64,000 nucleotides of DNA from contig PMFN01000047.1 in the NCBI GenBank assembly GCA_003155135.1, positions 75,953 to 139,952 on the forward strand, read 5' to 3'. This document shows, piece after piece, positions 16,494 to 25,365 of the stretch. The position numbers were made by a program, and so were the translations under genes. Position 1 is the stretch's first letter. Each line of letters starts with the position of its first letter. Under the pieces are notes generated by a model. It did no database searches and was not told the DNA's origin. It saw only the letters and a list, made by a program, of their open reading frames with translations. The DNA is from Acidimicrobiaceae bacterium. GTDB lineage: Bacteria; Actinomycetota; Acidimicrobiia; Acidimicrobiales; RAAP-2.

Positions 16494-17198
16494 ATGACCG
16501 CATCGAAGACCAACGAGCGTCCCGGGACCAAGGCCGTCCTCAAGTACTCGCGCATGTCGGCCAGCAAGGCCCGCCAGGTGCTCGACCTCATCCGGGGCGA
16601 GGACGTCGGTCGGGCGGCCGAGCTGCTGGCGACGACCTCGCGCGAGGCGGCGGATGTGATCGGCAAGGTGCTGGCCTCCGCCGTCGCCAACGCCGCCCAC
16701 AACGACGGCCTCGACCCCGACGAGCTCTACGTGGCAGCCTGCTTCGCCGATGAGGGCGCGACCTTGAAGCGCTGGCGCCCCCGGGCGCGTGGCCGGGCCA
16801 CGCGCATCCGCAAGCGGACCTGCCACATCACCATCATCGTGAGCCGCCTCCCCGAGGAGCGCCTCGCCCGTCGTCGTGCCGAGCGCGAGGTGCAGGGCGC
16901 GCAGCGCTCGCGCCGGGTGTCCGAGTCCCGTCGCCGTGCCGACCTCTCGGGTCGCCTCAGCCGCCGGCGCACCGCCCAGGCCGAGGCCGCGGCCGAGGCC
17001 GAGGCAGCCCAGGCACAAGAAGAAGAGGTCGAGTCCGAGCTCGTCGACGACGCCGCCACCGAGCAGGCGGCGGAGGACATCGTCGAGTCCGCGGCCGATG
17101 AGTTCGACACCGAAGCAGCAATCGAGGAGAACGATGCGGTGCACGACGCCGCCGAGGAGAGCGACGACGTGAACGCAGATGAGGAAGAGGGCAAGTAG
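16494..17198 (+). CDS. rplV: 50S ribosomal protein L22 with long charged tail
   Basis: L22 spans the large subunit and lines the exit tunnel opposite L4. The core (residues 1 to about 120) is canonical, with YSRMSASKARQVLDLIRG and the tunnel-loop region WRPRARGRATRIRKRTCHI. The protein is 234 aa, about twice the usual 110-120. Residues 121-160 are arginine-rich and 161-234 are strongly acidic (EEEVESELVDD, DEEEGK), giving a bipolar tail. The stop is directly followed by the rpsC ATG with no spacer. Confidence 0.96.
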   Translation: MTASKTNERPGTKAVLKYSRMSASKARQVLDLIRGEDVGRAAELLATTSREAADVIGKVLASAVANAAHNDGLDPDELYVAACFADEGATLKRWRPRARGRATRIRKRTCHITIIVSRLPEERLARRRAEREVQGAQRSRRVSESRRRADLSGRLSRRRTAQAEAAAEAEAAQAQEEEVESELVDDAATEQAAEDIVESAADEFDTEAAIEENDAVHDAAEESDDVNADEEEGK

Positions 17199-18248
17199 AT
17201 GGGCCAGAAGGTAAACCCCTACGGGTTCCGTCTCGGCGTCACTACCGACTGGAAGTCCCGTTGGTTCGAAGAGCGCCACTACCAGGAGTTCGTGGTCGAG
17301 GACTGGAAGATCCGCGACTACCTGATGTCCCAGCTCGAGACCGCGGCCGTGAGCCGCATCGAGGTCGAGCGCACCCGTGACCGGCTGCGCGTCGACATCC
17401 ACACGGCGCGCCCGGGCATCGTCATCGGCCGGCGAGGCTCCGAGGCCGACCGCCTGAAGAAGAAGCTCGAAGAGATCACGGGCCTCCAGAACCGGATCCA
17501 GCTCAACATCCAAGAGATCAAGCAGCCCGAGCTCGACGCCGCGCTCATCGCCCAGGGCATCTGCGACCAGCTGGTGCGCCGGGTGGCGTTCCGCCGGGCC
17601 ATGAAGCGGGCCATCCAGACGGTGCAGAAGGCCGGTGCCCAGGGCATCAAGGTCCAGTGCTCGGGCCGCCTGGGCGGCTCTGAGATGTCGCGCAAGGAGT
17701 CCTACCGCGAGGGCCGTGTCCCGCTGCACACGCTGCGCGCCGACATCGACTATGGCTTCCGCGAGGCCAAGACCACCTCGGGCCGGGTCGGTGTCAAGGT
17801 GTGGATCTACAAGGGCGACATCCTCCCTTACAAGGTCTCCATCGAGGACAAGATCACCCGCGAGGCGGCCATGGCCGTCGGCGAGACCTCCGGCCAGGGC
17901 GGCCCCCGTCGACTCATCACCGCCGGTGGCGGCCGTCGCCGCAGCGACCAGGGCATCCCCGGGGACGCGGCCGACGAGGAGTTCTCCGAAATCGTGGTCG
18001 AAGAAGAGGTCGCTCAGACCAACGGCGCCCCCGCCGCCGAGGCGCCCATCGCGCCCGTCGCCGAGGAGGCACCCGCCCCGGCCACCGACGAGGCGACAGA
18101 GGGCGAAGAGGTCCCCGTCGCTGACCTGGTCGCCACGCCGGCCGAGCCCGACGCCCTCGAGCGCCAGCTGGCCGAGGACGAGGAGATCGAGCGGCGCACC
18201 CGCCAGGAGCACCACGAGACGCCGCACTTCCGCCGGGAGGTCGACTGA
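17199..18248 (+). CDS. rpsC: 30S ribosomal protein S3 with acidic tail
   Basis: S3 sits at the mRNA entry channel and contributes to mRNA helicase activity. The core contains the KH domain with [16 protein letters not shown] (about 78-93) and the C-terminal domain with [20 protein letters not shown]. The product is 349 aa; family members are commonly 210-280. Everything after about residue 216 is an extension: a basic GGRRR patch near 245, then a Pro/Ala/Glu-rich acidic stretch (258-335) and a final basic/His patch. It begins immediately after the rplV stop. Confidence 0.96.
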   Translation: MGQKVNPYGFRLGVTTDWKSRWFEERHYQEFVVEDWKIRDYLMSQLETAAVSRIEVERTRDRLRVDIHTARPGIVIGRRGSEADRLKKKLEEITGLQNRIQLNIQEIKQPELDAALIAQGICDQLVRRVAFRRAMKRAIQTVQKAGAQGIKVQCSGRLGGSEMSRKESYREGRVPLHTLRADIDYGFREAKTTSGRVGVKVWIYKGDILPYKVSIEDKITREAAMAVGETSGQGGPRRLITAGGGRRRSDQGIPGDAADEEFSEIVVEEEVAQTNGAPAAEAPIAPVAEEAPAPATDEATEGEEVPVADLVATPAEPDALERQLAEDEEIERRTRQEHHETPHFRREVD

Positions 18249-18249
18249 C

Positions 18250-18687
18250 ATGTTGATGCCCAGGAAGGTCAAGCACCGCAAGCAGCACCGTGGGCGTCTC
18301 ACCGGCGCCGCCAAGGGCGGCACCACCGTCACCTTCGGCGACTTCGGCATCCAGGCCCTCGAGCCCGGTTGGCTCACCGCCCGCCAGATCGAGGCCGCCC
18401 GTATCGCCATGACCCGCCACGTGAAGCGCGGTGGCAAGGTGTGGATCCGGGTCTTCCCCGACAAGCCCGTCACCGAGAAGCCGGCCGAGACCCGCATGGG
18501 CTCGGGCAAGGGCAACCCCGAGCACTGGGTGGCCGTCGTGCGCCCGGGCCGGGTGCTCTTCGAGCTGGCCGGAGTCGACCGCGAGTTGGCCGAGTCCGCC
18601 ATGAACCGGGCCATCCAGAAGCTCCCCTTCAAGGCGCGCTTCGTCGTGCGCCCCGGCACCCACGGCACCGCAGAGGTCCAGGTCTGA
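18250..18687 (+). CDS. rplP: 50S ribosomal protein L16
   Basis: Binds near the A site and helps position aminoacyl-tRNA. ATG 18250 gives 145 aa starting [16 protein letters not shown], the usual N-terminus. Readings further upstream belong to a shadow frame of rpsC. The [19 protein letters not shown] motif is intact, including the Arg region hydroxylated by RoxA in E. coli. It starts one base after the rpsC stop, and its stop overlaps the rpmC ATG (TGATG). Confidence 0.97.
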   Translation: MLMPRKVKHRKQHRGRLTGAAKGGTTVTFGDFGIQALEPGWLTARQIEAARIAMTRHVKRGGKVWIRVFPDKPVTEKPAETRMGSGKGNPEHWVAVVRPGRVLFELAGVDRELAESAMNRAIQKLPFKARFVVRPGTHGTAEVQV

Positions 18688-18956
18688 TGACAACCGCAAC
18701 CGAACTCACCCTCCTCGGGACCGAGGAGCTCGAAGGTCGGCTCGCCGAGTCGCGCCGCGAGCTGTTCAACCTGCGCTTCCAGCTGGCGACCGGCCAGCTG
18801 GACAACACGGCGCGCATCGGCCACGTCCGCCGCGAGGTGGCCCGCATCCTGACGGTGCTGCGCGACCGAGAGATCGCCGAAGCCGAGGGCACCTATCTTC
18901 CCGCCACCGCAGCCGTCTCGGCCGGTGTGGCTGACCACGCAACAGAGGAGGGCTGA
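18687..18956 (+). CDS. rpmC: 50S ribosomal protein L29
   Basis: Small helical protein near the tunnel exit next to L23. The core [22 protein letters not shown] is typical. At 89 aa it is longer than the usual 60-70, with an alanine-rich C-terminal tail of about 20 residues. Both ends overlap neighbours by one base (rplP and rpsQ). Confidence 0.95.
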   Translation: MTTATELTLLGTEELEGRLAESRRELFNLRFQLATGQLDNTARIGHVRREVARILTVLRDREIAEAEGTYLPATAAVSAGVADHATEEG

Positions 18957-19237
18957 TGGCCGACGACACGGCAGACGCCGCAGCAAGGCCGAACCGCCGC
19001 AAGGTCCGCGAGGGCATCGTGGTGTCTGACTCCATGGACGCCACCGTGGTGGTGGCCGTCGTCGAGCGAGTCCGCCACCCCCGCTACGGCAAGACGGTGC
19101 AGCGGACCAAGCGCCTCTACGTCCACGACGCCGACTCCACCGCCAAGGTGGGAGACCGCGTCCGGGTCGTCGAGACCCGCCCGCTGTCCAAGCTCAAGCG
19201 CTGGCGGCTGGCCGAAGTCACCGAGCGTGCACGATGA
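18956..19237 (+). CDS. rpsQ: 30S ribosomal protein S17
   Basis: Primary 16S rRNA-binding protein with an OB fold. It has 93 aa, with a short acidic start ([16 protein letters not shown]) before the conserved [16 protein letters not shown] and [19 protein letters not shown]. It overlaps rpmC by one base and rplN by four (ATGA). Confidence 0.97.
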   Translation: MADDTADAAARPNRRKVREGIVVSDSMDATVVVAVVERVRHPRYGKTVQRTKRLYVHDADSTAKVGDRVRVVETRPLSKLKRWRLAEVTERAR

Positions 19238-19602
19238 TCCAGCAAGAGTCCCGCCTCCGAGTGGCTGACAACTCCGGCGCAAAAGAGGTGCTGTGCATCC
19301 GGGTCCTCGGGGGATCCCGGCGCCGCTACGCCAGCATCGGCGACGTCTTCGTAGCGACCGTCAAGGACGCCATCCCGGGCGCCGCGGTCAAAAAGGGCGA
19401 TGTCGTGCGCTGCGTCGTCGTGCGCACCAAGAAAGAGAAGCGCCGCCCGGACGGCTCCTACATCCGCTTCGACGAGAACGCGGCCGTCCTCATCAACGAG
19501 GCCCAGCAGCCGAGGGGCACGCGCATCTTCGGCCCGGTCGGGCGCGAGCTTCGCGACAAGAAGTTCATGCGCATCGTCTCACTCGCACCGGAGGTGCTGT
19601 GA
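19234..19602 (+). CDS. rplN: 50S ribosomal protein L14
   Basis: Interface protein of the large subunit. It has 122 aa, exact family length, starting [18 protein letters not shown] and including the conserved [14 protein letters not shown]. It has a 4-nt overlap with rpsQ and a 1-nt overlap with rplX. Confidence 0.98.
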   Translation: MIQQESRLRVADNSGAKEVLCIRVLGGSRRRYASIGDVFVATVKDAIPGAAVKKGDVVRCVVVRTKKEKRRPDGSYIRFDENAAVLINEAQQPRGTRIFGPVGRELRDKKFMRIVSLAPEVL

Positions 19603-19910
19603 TGAAGATCAAGAAGGGCGACAAGGTCATCGTGCGCTCGGGCAAGTACCGGGGACACCGGTCCGAGGTCATCCGGGCCATGCCTTCCGAGGGACGGCTC
19701 GTGCTCGAGGGCGTCAACGTGGCAAAGCGCAGCCAGAAGCCGACCCGCGCCACCATGCAGGGCGGCATCATCGACAAGTTCATGCCCGTCCCCGCCTCTG
19801 CGGTCTCCCTGTGGTGCAGCTCGCACTCCGGGCCGGCGCGTGCGGGGAGCTCCCTCGACAAGGACGGGGCGAAGATCCGGGTCTGCAAGCAATGTGGAGC
19901 AGAGCTGTGA
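19602..19910 (+). CDS. rplX: 50S ribosomal protein L24, zinc-ribbon-like
   Basis: Assembly initiator of the large subunit with an N-terminal KOW fold ([20 protein letters not shown]). It has 102 aa. The C-terminal half has CSSH and CKQC separated by about 20 residues, resembling the two knuckles of the L24 zinc ribbon with one cysteine replaced by histidine. The true start is ATG 19602, overlapping the rplN stop. Confidence 0.96.
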   Translation: MKIKKGDKVIVRSGKYRGHRSEVIRAMPSEGRLVLEGVNVAKRSQKPTRATMQGGIIDKFMPVPASAVSLWCSSHSGPARAGSSLDKDGAKIRVCKQCGAEL

Positions 19911-20479
19911 CCACCATCGAAGCGGGAACGCTCCCGCGCCTCAAAGAGCGCTACTTGAACGTGCTGCGGCCCCAGCTCCAAGAGGAGCTCGGCCTGGCCA
20001 ACGTCATGCAGGTCCCGCGTCTCGAGAAGATCGTGCTCAACTGCGGCGTCGGCCGGGCCACCCAGCAGCAGTCCCTCATCGAGGGCGCCCAGCGCGACCT
20101 CGAGCTGATCACCGGCCAAAAGACGGTGGTGACGAGGGCGAAGCAGTCGATCGCCGGCTTCAAGCTCCGCGAGGGGCAGGCCATCGGCGTGAAGGTGACA
20201 CTGCGCGGGGACCGCGCCTGGGAGTTCTTCGACCGGCTGGTCTCTCTCGCCATCCCGCGGATCCGTGACTTCCGGGGCCTCTCGCCCCGCTCGTTCGACG
20301 GACACGGGAACTACACCTTCGGCGTCACCGAGCAGCTGATCTTCCCCGAAATCGACTACGACCGCATCGACACGGTGCGGGGCATGGACATCACGATTGT
20401 GACGACTGCACGCACCAATGAGGAGGGCCGGGCGCTCCTGCGTGCATTCGGCTTCCCGTTCCGACAGGAGACCCGTTAA
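19907..20479 (+). CDS. rplE: 50S ribosomal protein L5
   Basis: Binds 5S rRNA in the central protuberance. I prefer GTG 19907 (190 aa, overlapping the rplX stop as GTGA); an ATG five codons upstream is the alternative. [36 protein letters not shown] and the C-terminal [20 protein letters not shown] are typical. It is followed after 5 nt by rpsN. Confidence 0.96.
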   Translation: MTTIEAGTLPRLKERYLNVLRPQLQEELGLANVMQVPRLEKIVLNCGVGRATQQQSLIEGAQRDLELITGQKTVVTRAKQSIAGFKLREGQAIGVKVTLRGDRAWEFFDRLVSLAIPRIRDFRGLSPRSFDGHGNYTFGVTEQLIFPEIDYDRIDTVRGMDITIVTTARTNEEGRALLRAFGFPFRQETR

Positions 20480-20484
20480 GCATC

Positions 20485-20670
20485 ATGGCGAAGAAGGCAC
20501 TCATCCAAAAGCAGCAAAAGACGCCGAAGTTCAAGGTGCGCGCCTACACGCGCTGCCAGCGCTGCGGCCGTCCCAAGTCCGTCTACCGCAAGTTCGGGCT
20601 CTGTCGTATCTGTCTGCGGACCATGGTCCACGCCGGGGAGATCCCTGGCGTGACCAAGGCGAGCTGGTGA
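20485..20670 (+). CDS. rpsN: 30S ribosomal protein S14, zinc-binding type Z
   Basis: Short form of S14, 61 aa, with a complete zinc knuckle: CQRC and CRIC separated by 12 residues, in a typical [20 protein letters not shown] context. The short zinc form is usually encoded in the spc operon, while zinc-free paralogues, if any, lie elsewhere and are induced under zinc limitation. The SD gacccgttaag region is weak. Confidence 0.97.
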   Translation: MAKKALIQKQQKTPKFKVRAYTRCQRCGRPKSVYRKFGLCRICLRTMVHAGEIPGVTKASW

Positions 20671-20683
20671 GAGGAGCGCGGCC

Positions 20684-21088
20684 ATGACCATGACCGACCC
20701 GATCGCTGACATGCTCACGCGGATCCGAAACGCCAACTCGGCGCAGTTCGAGACCGTGAAGATGCCCGGCTCCAAGGTGAAGGAGGCCCTGGCCTCGATC
20801 CTCGAGAGCGAGGGCTACATCGCGGGCTACACCGTGGGCGACGCCGAGGGCCGTCCCGGCTCCGTGCTCGAGATCACCCTCAAGTACGCGCCGGACCGCA
20901 CCCGGACCATCGCGGGCATCAAGCGGATCTCCAAGCCCGGGCTGCGCATCTACGCCCGCGCCGACCGCATCCCGCGCGTCCTCGGTGGCATCGGCGTGGC
21001 CGTCGTGTCCACGAGCCACGGCCTCATGACCGACCGCGAGGCACGCAAGCGCCATCTCGGCGGCGAGGTGCTCTGTTATGTCTGGTGA
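20684..21088 (+). CDS. rpsH: 30S ribosomal protein S8
   Basis: 16S rRNA-binding protein; in E. coli it represses the spc operon. It has 134 aa. [16 protein letters not shown] is present after an initial MT, so ATG 20690 is a possible alternative start, but the SD gagaggag favours ATG 20684. The C-terminal [19 protein letters not shown] is canonical, ending GGEVLCYVW. Confidence 0.97.
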   Translation: MTMTDPIADMLTRIRNANSAQFETVKMPGSKVKEALASILESEGYIAGYTVGDAEGRPGSVLEITLKYAPDRTRTIAGIKRISKPGLRIYARADRIPRVLGGIGVAVVSTSHGLMTDREARKRHLGGEVLCYVW

Positions 21089-21142
21089 CCTGAGGGCGCC
21101 GGCGCGCCGATCGGGCGTCGTCCCGGCACGAGGAGAGAACTG

Positions 21143-21682
21143 ATGTCACGAATCGGACGATCCCCGATCCCGGTGCCCACCGGTGTGACGGTCGCGCTCG
21201 AGCAGGACACTGTGAAGGTCACCGGTCCCGGCGGCAGCCTCGAGCGCCCGCTGCCCGGCGGCATCACCGTGTCCCAAGACGGCGACACCCTGGTGGTGGC
21301 GCGTCCCGACGACGAGCGCGAGCACCGCGCCCTGCACGGGCTCACTCGCTCACTCGTCGCCAACATGGTGGTCGGCGTCACCCAGGGCTTCAGCAAGGAG
21401 CTCGAGATCGTCGGCGTCGGCTACCGCGCCAACGCCAAGGGCCCGGGCTCCCTCGAGCTGGCTCTCGGCTACTCGCACCCGGTCAACGTCAACGCACCCG
21501 ATGGCATCACCTTCGAGGTCCCGACGCCGACCCGCATCATCGTCAAGGGCATCGACAAGGAGCGCGTCGGCCAGGTGGCCGCCGACATCCGCAAGTTGCG
21601 CAAGCCTGAGCCCTACAAGGGCAAGGGCGTGCGCTACGCGGGTGAGCGCGTGCTCCGCAAGGCCGGAAAGGCAGCGAAGTAA
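21143..21682 (+). CDS. rplF: 50S ribosomal protein L6
   Basis: Large-subunit protein near the factor-binding site, built from two similar domains. It has 179 aa. [17 protein letters not shown] at the start and [25 protein letters not shown] at the end are the family signatures. SD gaggagag lies upstream. Its stop overlaps the rplR ATG (TAATG). Confidence 0.98.
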   Translation: MSRIGRSPIPVPTGVTVALEQDTVKVTGPGGSLERPLPGGITVSQDGDTLVVARPDDEREHRALHGLTRSLVANMVVGVTQGFSKELEIVGVGYRANAKGPGSLELALGYSHPVNVNAPDGITFEVPTPTRIIVKGIDKERVGQVAADIRKLRKPEPYKGKGVRYAGERVLRKAGKAAK

Positions 21683-22050
21683 TGGCTTCTCGAAGCACTC
21701 GCACTCTGCGCATCCGCCGTCACTCCCGGGTGCGCGCCAAGGTCTCGGGCACCCCCGAGCGGCCCCGCCTGGCGGTGAGCCGGTCCAACCGGCACATCTC
21801 CGCCCAGCTGATCGACGACCTCGCCGGCGTGACCTTGGCCGCGGCGTCCTCCACCGAGCCTGCGCTGCGCGCCGAGCTCGGCGGCGGTGGGGCCAACGTG
21901 GCCGGCGCCGAGCGGGTGGGCACCCTGCTCGCCACCCGGGCCAAGGAAGCCGGCATCACCACCGTCGTGTTCGACCGCGGTGGCTTCGTCTACCACGGCC
22001 GCGTCGCCGTCCTGGCCGACGCCGCCCGCAAAGAAGGACTGGAGTTCTAA
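21682..22050 (+). CDS. rplR: 50S ribosomal protein L18
   Basis: 5S rRNA-binding protein of the central protuberance. It has 122 aa with an arginine-rich N-terminus ([19 protein letters not shown]) and the conserved [21 protein letters not shown]-terminal segment. It has a 1-nt overlap with rplF and a 4-nt gap to rpsE. Confidence 0.97.
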   Translation: MASRSTRTLRIRRHSRVRAKVSGTPERPRLAVSRSNRHISAQLIDDLAGVTLAAASSTEPALRAELGGGGANVAGAERVGTLLATRAKEAGITTVVFDRGGFVYHGRVAVLADAARKEGLEF

Positions 22051-22054
22051 GGCC

Positions 22055-22606
22055 ATGGCCGAAGCACAATACGAAGAGCGCACCATCCGGGTGAACCGGG
22101 TGTCCAAGGTGGTCAAGGGCGGCCGGCGGTTCTCCTTCGCCGCCCTCATGGTCGTCGGCGACGGCAACGGGCACGTCGGCCTCGGCTACGGCAAGGCCAA
22201 AGAAGCCGGCCTCGCCGTGCAAAAGGGCATCGAGGAGGCTCGCAAGAACGTCTTCGAGGTCGCCCTCGCCGGCACCACCATCGTCCACCCCATCATCGGC
22301 GAGAGCGGCGCGGGCCGGGTCATGCTCAAGCCCGCCGCACCCGGTACCGGCGTCATCGCCGGTGGCGCGGCACGCGCCATCTTGGAGATGGCCGGCATCC
22401 GCGACATCCTGGCCAAATCGCTCGGCTCGTCCAACGGCATCAACGTGGCGCACGCCACCATTGCGGGCCTGAAAGCCGTGCGCACCCCCGACGAGGTGGC
22501 CAAGCTCCGCGGCAAGGCCCCCGACGAGGTCGTGACCGCCGGCGTGCTGCGCTCCTACCGTGAGCGTCGCCGTGAGACCGACCTGTACACGGAGGCATCC
22601 TCCTGA
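22055..22606 (+). CDS. rpsE: 30S ribosomal protein S5
   Basis: Small-subunit accuracy protein at the mRNA entry side. The start is ATG 22055 (183 aa), where similarity begins; an upstream extension runs through a shadow frame of rpl[21 protein letters not shown] and [20 protein letters not shown] are typical. Its stop overlaps the rpmD ATG. Confidence 0.97.
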   Translation: MAEAQYEERTIRVNRVSKVVKGGRRFSFAALMVVGDGNGHVGLGYGKAKEAGLAVQKGIEEARKNVFEVALAGTTIVHPIIGESGAGRVMLKPAAPGTGVIAGGAARAILEMAGIRDILAKSLGSSNGINVAHATIAGLKAVRTPDEVAKLRGKAPDEVVTAGVLRSYRERRRETDLYTEASS

Positions 22607-22824
22607 TGGCAACCATCCAAGAGAAGAAGGCCGACACCTCCCGGGTGCTCCACGTGACCCAGGTGCGCTCGGCCATCGGCACCAAGCCCAAGCACCGCGG
22701 CACGCTGCGCGCCCTCGGCCTGCGGGGTATCGGCCAGAGCAACGACCTGCCCGACCGCCCCGAGATCCGGGGCATGCTGGCACGCGTGCCGCACCTGATC
22801 ACCGTAGAAGAGGTGACGTCGTGA
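22606..22824 (+). CDS. rpmD: 50S ribosomal protein L30
   Basis: Small large-subunit protein, 72 aa, with an N-terminal extension of about 10 residues before the core VTQVRSAIGTKPKHRGTLRA and GLRGIGQSNDLPDRPEIRGM. It overlaps rpsE by one base and rplO by four (GTGA). Confidence 0.96.
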   Translation: MATIQEKKADTSRVLHVTQVRSAIGTKPKHRGTLRALGLRGIGQSNDLPDRPEIRGMLARVPHLITVEEVTS

Positions 22825-23309
22825 AGCTCCACGACCTCGAGCCCCCGAAGGGCGCACATCGTGACCGCCGCCGCGTCGGACGCGGCATCGGCGGCAAGGG
22901 CGGCAAGACCGCCGGCCGTGGTTCGAAGGGCCAGCGCGCCCGCGGCACAGTCCCGGCAGGCTTCGAAGGTGGCCAGCTGCCCCTCATGCAGCGCATCCCG
23001 AAGCTGCGCGGCTTCAAGAACCCGTTCCGGGTCGAGTACACCCCGGTCAACCTCGACGCCATCGTGGCGCTCGGCGTCGACGAGGTCACCCTCGAGACCC
23101 TGGTCGACTCGGGCCTCGCCCGTAGGAAGGCCCTGGTCAAGGTGCTCGGCCGCGGAGACGTGACCAGCCCGCTGTCGATCTCCGCGCACGCCTTCTCGGC
23201 CTCTGCTGAAGCGGCGATCACCAGCGCAGGTGGTACGGTCACCCGCGTGCCCCTGCCGTTCGGCAACGGTCGCCCGCCGGCATCGGGTAATGCCCTCATG
23301 AACCGCTAA
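22821..23309 (+). CDS. rplO: 50S ribosomal protein L15
   Basis: Large-subunit assembly protein. The start is GTG 22821 (162 aa), giving the usual KLHDLEPPKGAHRDRRRVGR N-terminus. The glycine-rich basic region GGKGGKTAGRGSKGQRARG and the FEGGQLPLMQRIPKLRGFKN motif are conserved. A 29-nt gap follows before secY. Confidence 0.97.
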   Translation: MKLHDLEPPKGAHRDRRRVGRGIGGKGGKTAGRGSKGQRARGTVPAGFEGGQLPLMQRIPKLRGFKNPFRVEYTPVNLDAIVALGVDEVTLETLVDSGLARRKALVKVLGRGDVTSPLSISAHAFSASAEAAITSAGGTVTRVPLPFGNGRPPASGNALMNR

Positions 23310-23338
23310 GTCGGGGCCCCCGGCACACGAGGATCGGC

Positions 23339-24625
23339 ATGCTTTCACGGTTGGGCAACATCTTCCGAGTACCCGACCTTCGCAACAAGGTCGTCTTCAC
23401 GCTCGCCATCATCGCCCTGTACCAGTTCGGGGCGAACGTCCCGGTCCCCGGCGTCAGCTACGCCAAGGTGCAGCTGCTCCAGTCCCAGGCTGGCGCCTCG
23501 GGCGTGCTCGGGTTCTTGAACCTCTTCTCGGGCGGGGCGCTCACGCGCCTGGCCATCTTCGGGCTCGGCGTGATGCCCTACATCACCAGCTCGATCATCA
23601 TCCAGCTGCTCACGACGGTCATCCCCAAACTCGAGGAGTGGCGCGAGCAGGGGGCGGTCGGCCAGAAGAAGATCACCCAGACAACGCGCTACCTCACCAT
23701 CGCGCTGGCCCTCATGCAGTCGACGGGGCTGATCTACGCCTTCCACGGCCACGACTCCGCCCTGCTCGGCACCAGCATCGACCTCATCCCGAAGTTCACG
23801 GTCCCCCTCGGCGTGTTCATGGTCCTCTGCCTCACCGCCGGGACCGCTTTCGTCATGTGGCTGGCCGAGCTCATCACCCAGCGCGGCATCGGCCAGGGCA
23901 TGAGCATCCTGATCTTCGCCAACGTGGTCGCCGCCATCCCCTCGGGTGGCAAGGCGATCTACGAGGAGGGCGGCTCGCTCAAGTTCACGATCATCTTGGT
24001 GATCTCGATCGCCCTGTTGGTCTTCATCGTCTTCATGGACCAGGGCCAGCGGCGCATCCCGGTTACCTTCGCGAAACGTGTGGTGGGCCGCCGCTCGGTC
24101 GGCGGGGCCACCACCTACATCCCGCTCAAGGTGAACCAGGCCGGCGTCATCCCGATCATCTTCGCCAGCTCGGTGCTCTACATCCCCGTGCTCTTGTCGA
24201 ACATCCTGCCGAACCACGCCTTCCAGAACTTCGTGCGCAACTCGATCCAGCCGACAAGCTTCTTCTACATCGGGGTGTACTTCGCCCTGATCGTGGCCTT
24301 CACCTTCTTCTACGTCTACGTGGCGTTCGACCCGCACCAGCAGGCGGACATCATCCGAAAGCAGGGCGGTTTCATCCCGGGCATCCGCCCGGGGCCGCCC
24401 ACCGAGCGGTATCTCGGGCACATCTTGAGCCGTGTAACGGTGGTCGGGGCGCTCTTCCTCGCCAGCGTGGCGGTGGTGCCGTCGGTCATCATGGCGCTGT
24501 GGCACATCAACCGGTTCCCCTTCTACGGGACCACGCTGCTGATCTCGGTGGGCGTCGCCCTTGAGACCATGCGCCAGATCGACAGCCAGCTCATGATGCG
24601 CAACTACGAGGGCTTCCTGAAGTAG
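23339..24625 (+). CDS. secY: Preprotein translocase subunit SecY
   Basis: Channel-forming subunit of the Sec translocon in the plasma membrane. It has 428 aa with the expected ten hydrophobic segments. LFSGGALTRLAIFGLGVMPY and the cytoplasmic loop with RRIPVTFAKRVVGRR followed by TYIPLKVNQAGVIPIIFASS are the family signatures, and the terminal MRNYEGFLK is typical. The SD is cgaggatcgg. It ends the spc block, as in most bacteria, and is followed by adk after 6 nt. Confidence 0.98.
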   Translation: MLSRLGNIFRVPDLRNKVVFTLAIIALYQFGANVPVPGVSYAKVQLLQSQAGASGVLGFLNLFSGGALTRLAIFGLGVMPYITSSIIIQLLTTVIPKLEEWREQGAVGQKKITQTTRYLTIALALMQSTGLIYAFHGHDSALLGTSIDLIPKFTVPLGVFMVLCLTAGTAFVMWLAELITQRGIGQGMSILIFANVVAAIPSGGKAIYEEGGSLKFTIILVISIALLVFIVFMDQGQRRIPVTFAKRVVGRRSVGGATTYIPLKVNQAGVIPIIFASSVLYIPVLLSNILPNHAFQNFVRNSIQPTSFFYIGVYFALIVAFTFFYVYVAFDPHQQADIIRKQGGFIPGIRPGPPTERYLGHILSRVTVVGALFLASVAVVPSVIMALWHINRFPFYGTTLLISVGVALETMRQIDSQLMMRNYEGFLK

Positions 24626-24631
24626 GGCCTG

Positions 24632-25324
24632 GTGGTACCCGGGGTCAGACTGGTGGTCCTTGGCAAGCAGGGGGCCGGGAAGGGAACGCAGTGCGTGCGC
24701 CTGTCGCACCACTATGTGGTCCCCCACGTCTCCACCGGGGACATGCTGCGTGCCGCCGTCAAGAGCAAGACCCCGCTCGGACTACGCGCTCGGGAGATGA
24801 TGGACCGGGGCGAACTGCTCCCCGACGACCTCGTCATGGAGATGGTGGGGGAGCGGATCAACGAGAGCGACACACGCGCCCGGGGGTTCATCTTGGACGG
24901 GTGCCCTCGGACCATCGCCCAGGCCGAGCAGCTCGCCGAGATGCTCCGCCCCGACCGCCTCGACCTCGTCTTGGACCTCGACGTGCCCACCTCGCTCGTC
25001 TTGGAGCGGCTGGCCTCGAGGAGGGTCTGCGTCGACTGCGGGGCCAACTACTCGGTGACCAACCCGCCGATGATCAACTGGACCTGCGACGTGTGCGGCG
25101 GCCAGGTCATCCAGCGCGAGGACGACACGGCAGAGGCCATCAGCCGCCGCCTCGAGCTCTACGAGCGCCAGACGGCGCCGCTCATCGAGTGGTATCACAA
25201 GCACAAGTTGCTCGTTACGATCCCTGGTACGGGTTCGCCCGACGACGTGACCGCCCGGGCGGTCCGGGTGATCGAGGAGCGCCGCAGCGCCCCGGGCATC
25301 TTGAAGAGTGAGGAGTTCTCCTGA
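24632..25324 (+). CDS. adk: Adenylate kinase (zinc-lid form)
   Basis: Interconverts ATP + AMP with 2 ADP. It has 230 aa, the long form. The P-loop is GKQGAGKGT (11-19), where most enzymes have GPPGAGKGT. The LID domain carries four cysteines, C133 and C136 in CVDC and C152 and C155 in CDVC, a structural zinc site typical of Gram-positive enzymes. The GTG start at 24632 fits the family N-terminus but has only a poor SD. Its 3' end contains an AGGAG that serves the next short ORF rather than map. Confidence 0.96.
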   Translation: MVPGVRLVVLGKQGAGKGTQCVRLSHHYVVPHVSTGDMLRAAVKSKTPLGLRAREMMDRGELLPDDLVMEMVGERINESDTRARGFILDGCPRTIAQAEQLAEMLRPDRLDLVLDLDVPTSLVLERLASRRVCVDCGANYSVTNPPMINWTCDVCGGQVIQREDDTAEAISRRLELYERQTAPLIEWYHKHKLLVTIPGTGSPDDVTARAVRVIEERRSAPGILKSEEFS

Positions 25325-25365
25325 TGGCAGCAGTCCACCGGCACCGTGGCCGGGCCGAACGATGA
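25324..25365 (+). CDS. Putative 13-codon coupling ORF between adk and map
   Basis: ATG 25324 overlaps the adk TGA and has an AGGAG SD 8 nt upstream (25311-25315). It encodes only [13 protein letters not shown] and its TGA overlaps the map ATG (cgATGAgg). The map ATG itself has no recognisable SD. The simplest reading is a short coupling ORF that carries ribosomes to map. It could be fortuitous, and no function of the peptide is implied. Confidence 0.35.
   Translation: MAAVHRHRGRAER

Noticed and set aside
16398..18986. 862-codon reverse-strand open frame across rplV-rpsC-rplP
   Set aside because: It covers several certain ribosomal genes and has no recognisable motif.
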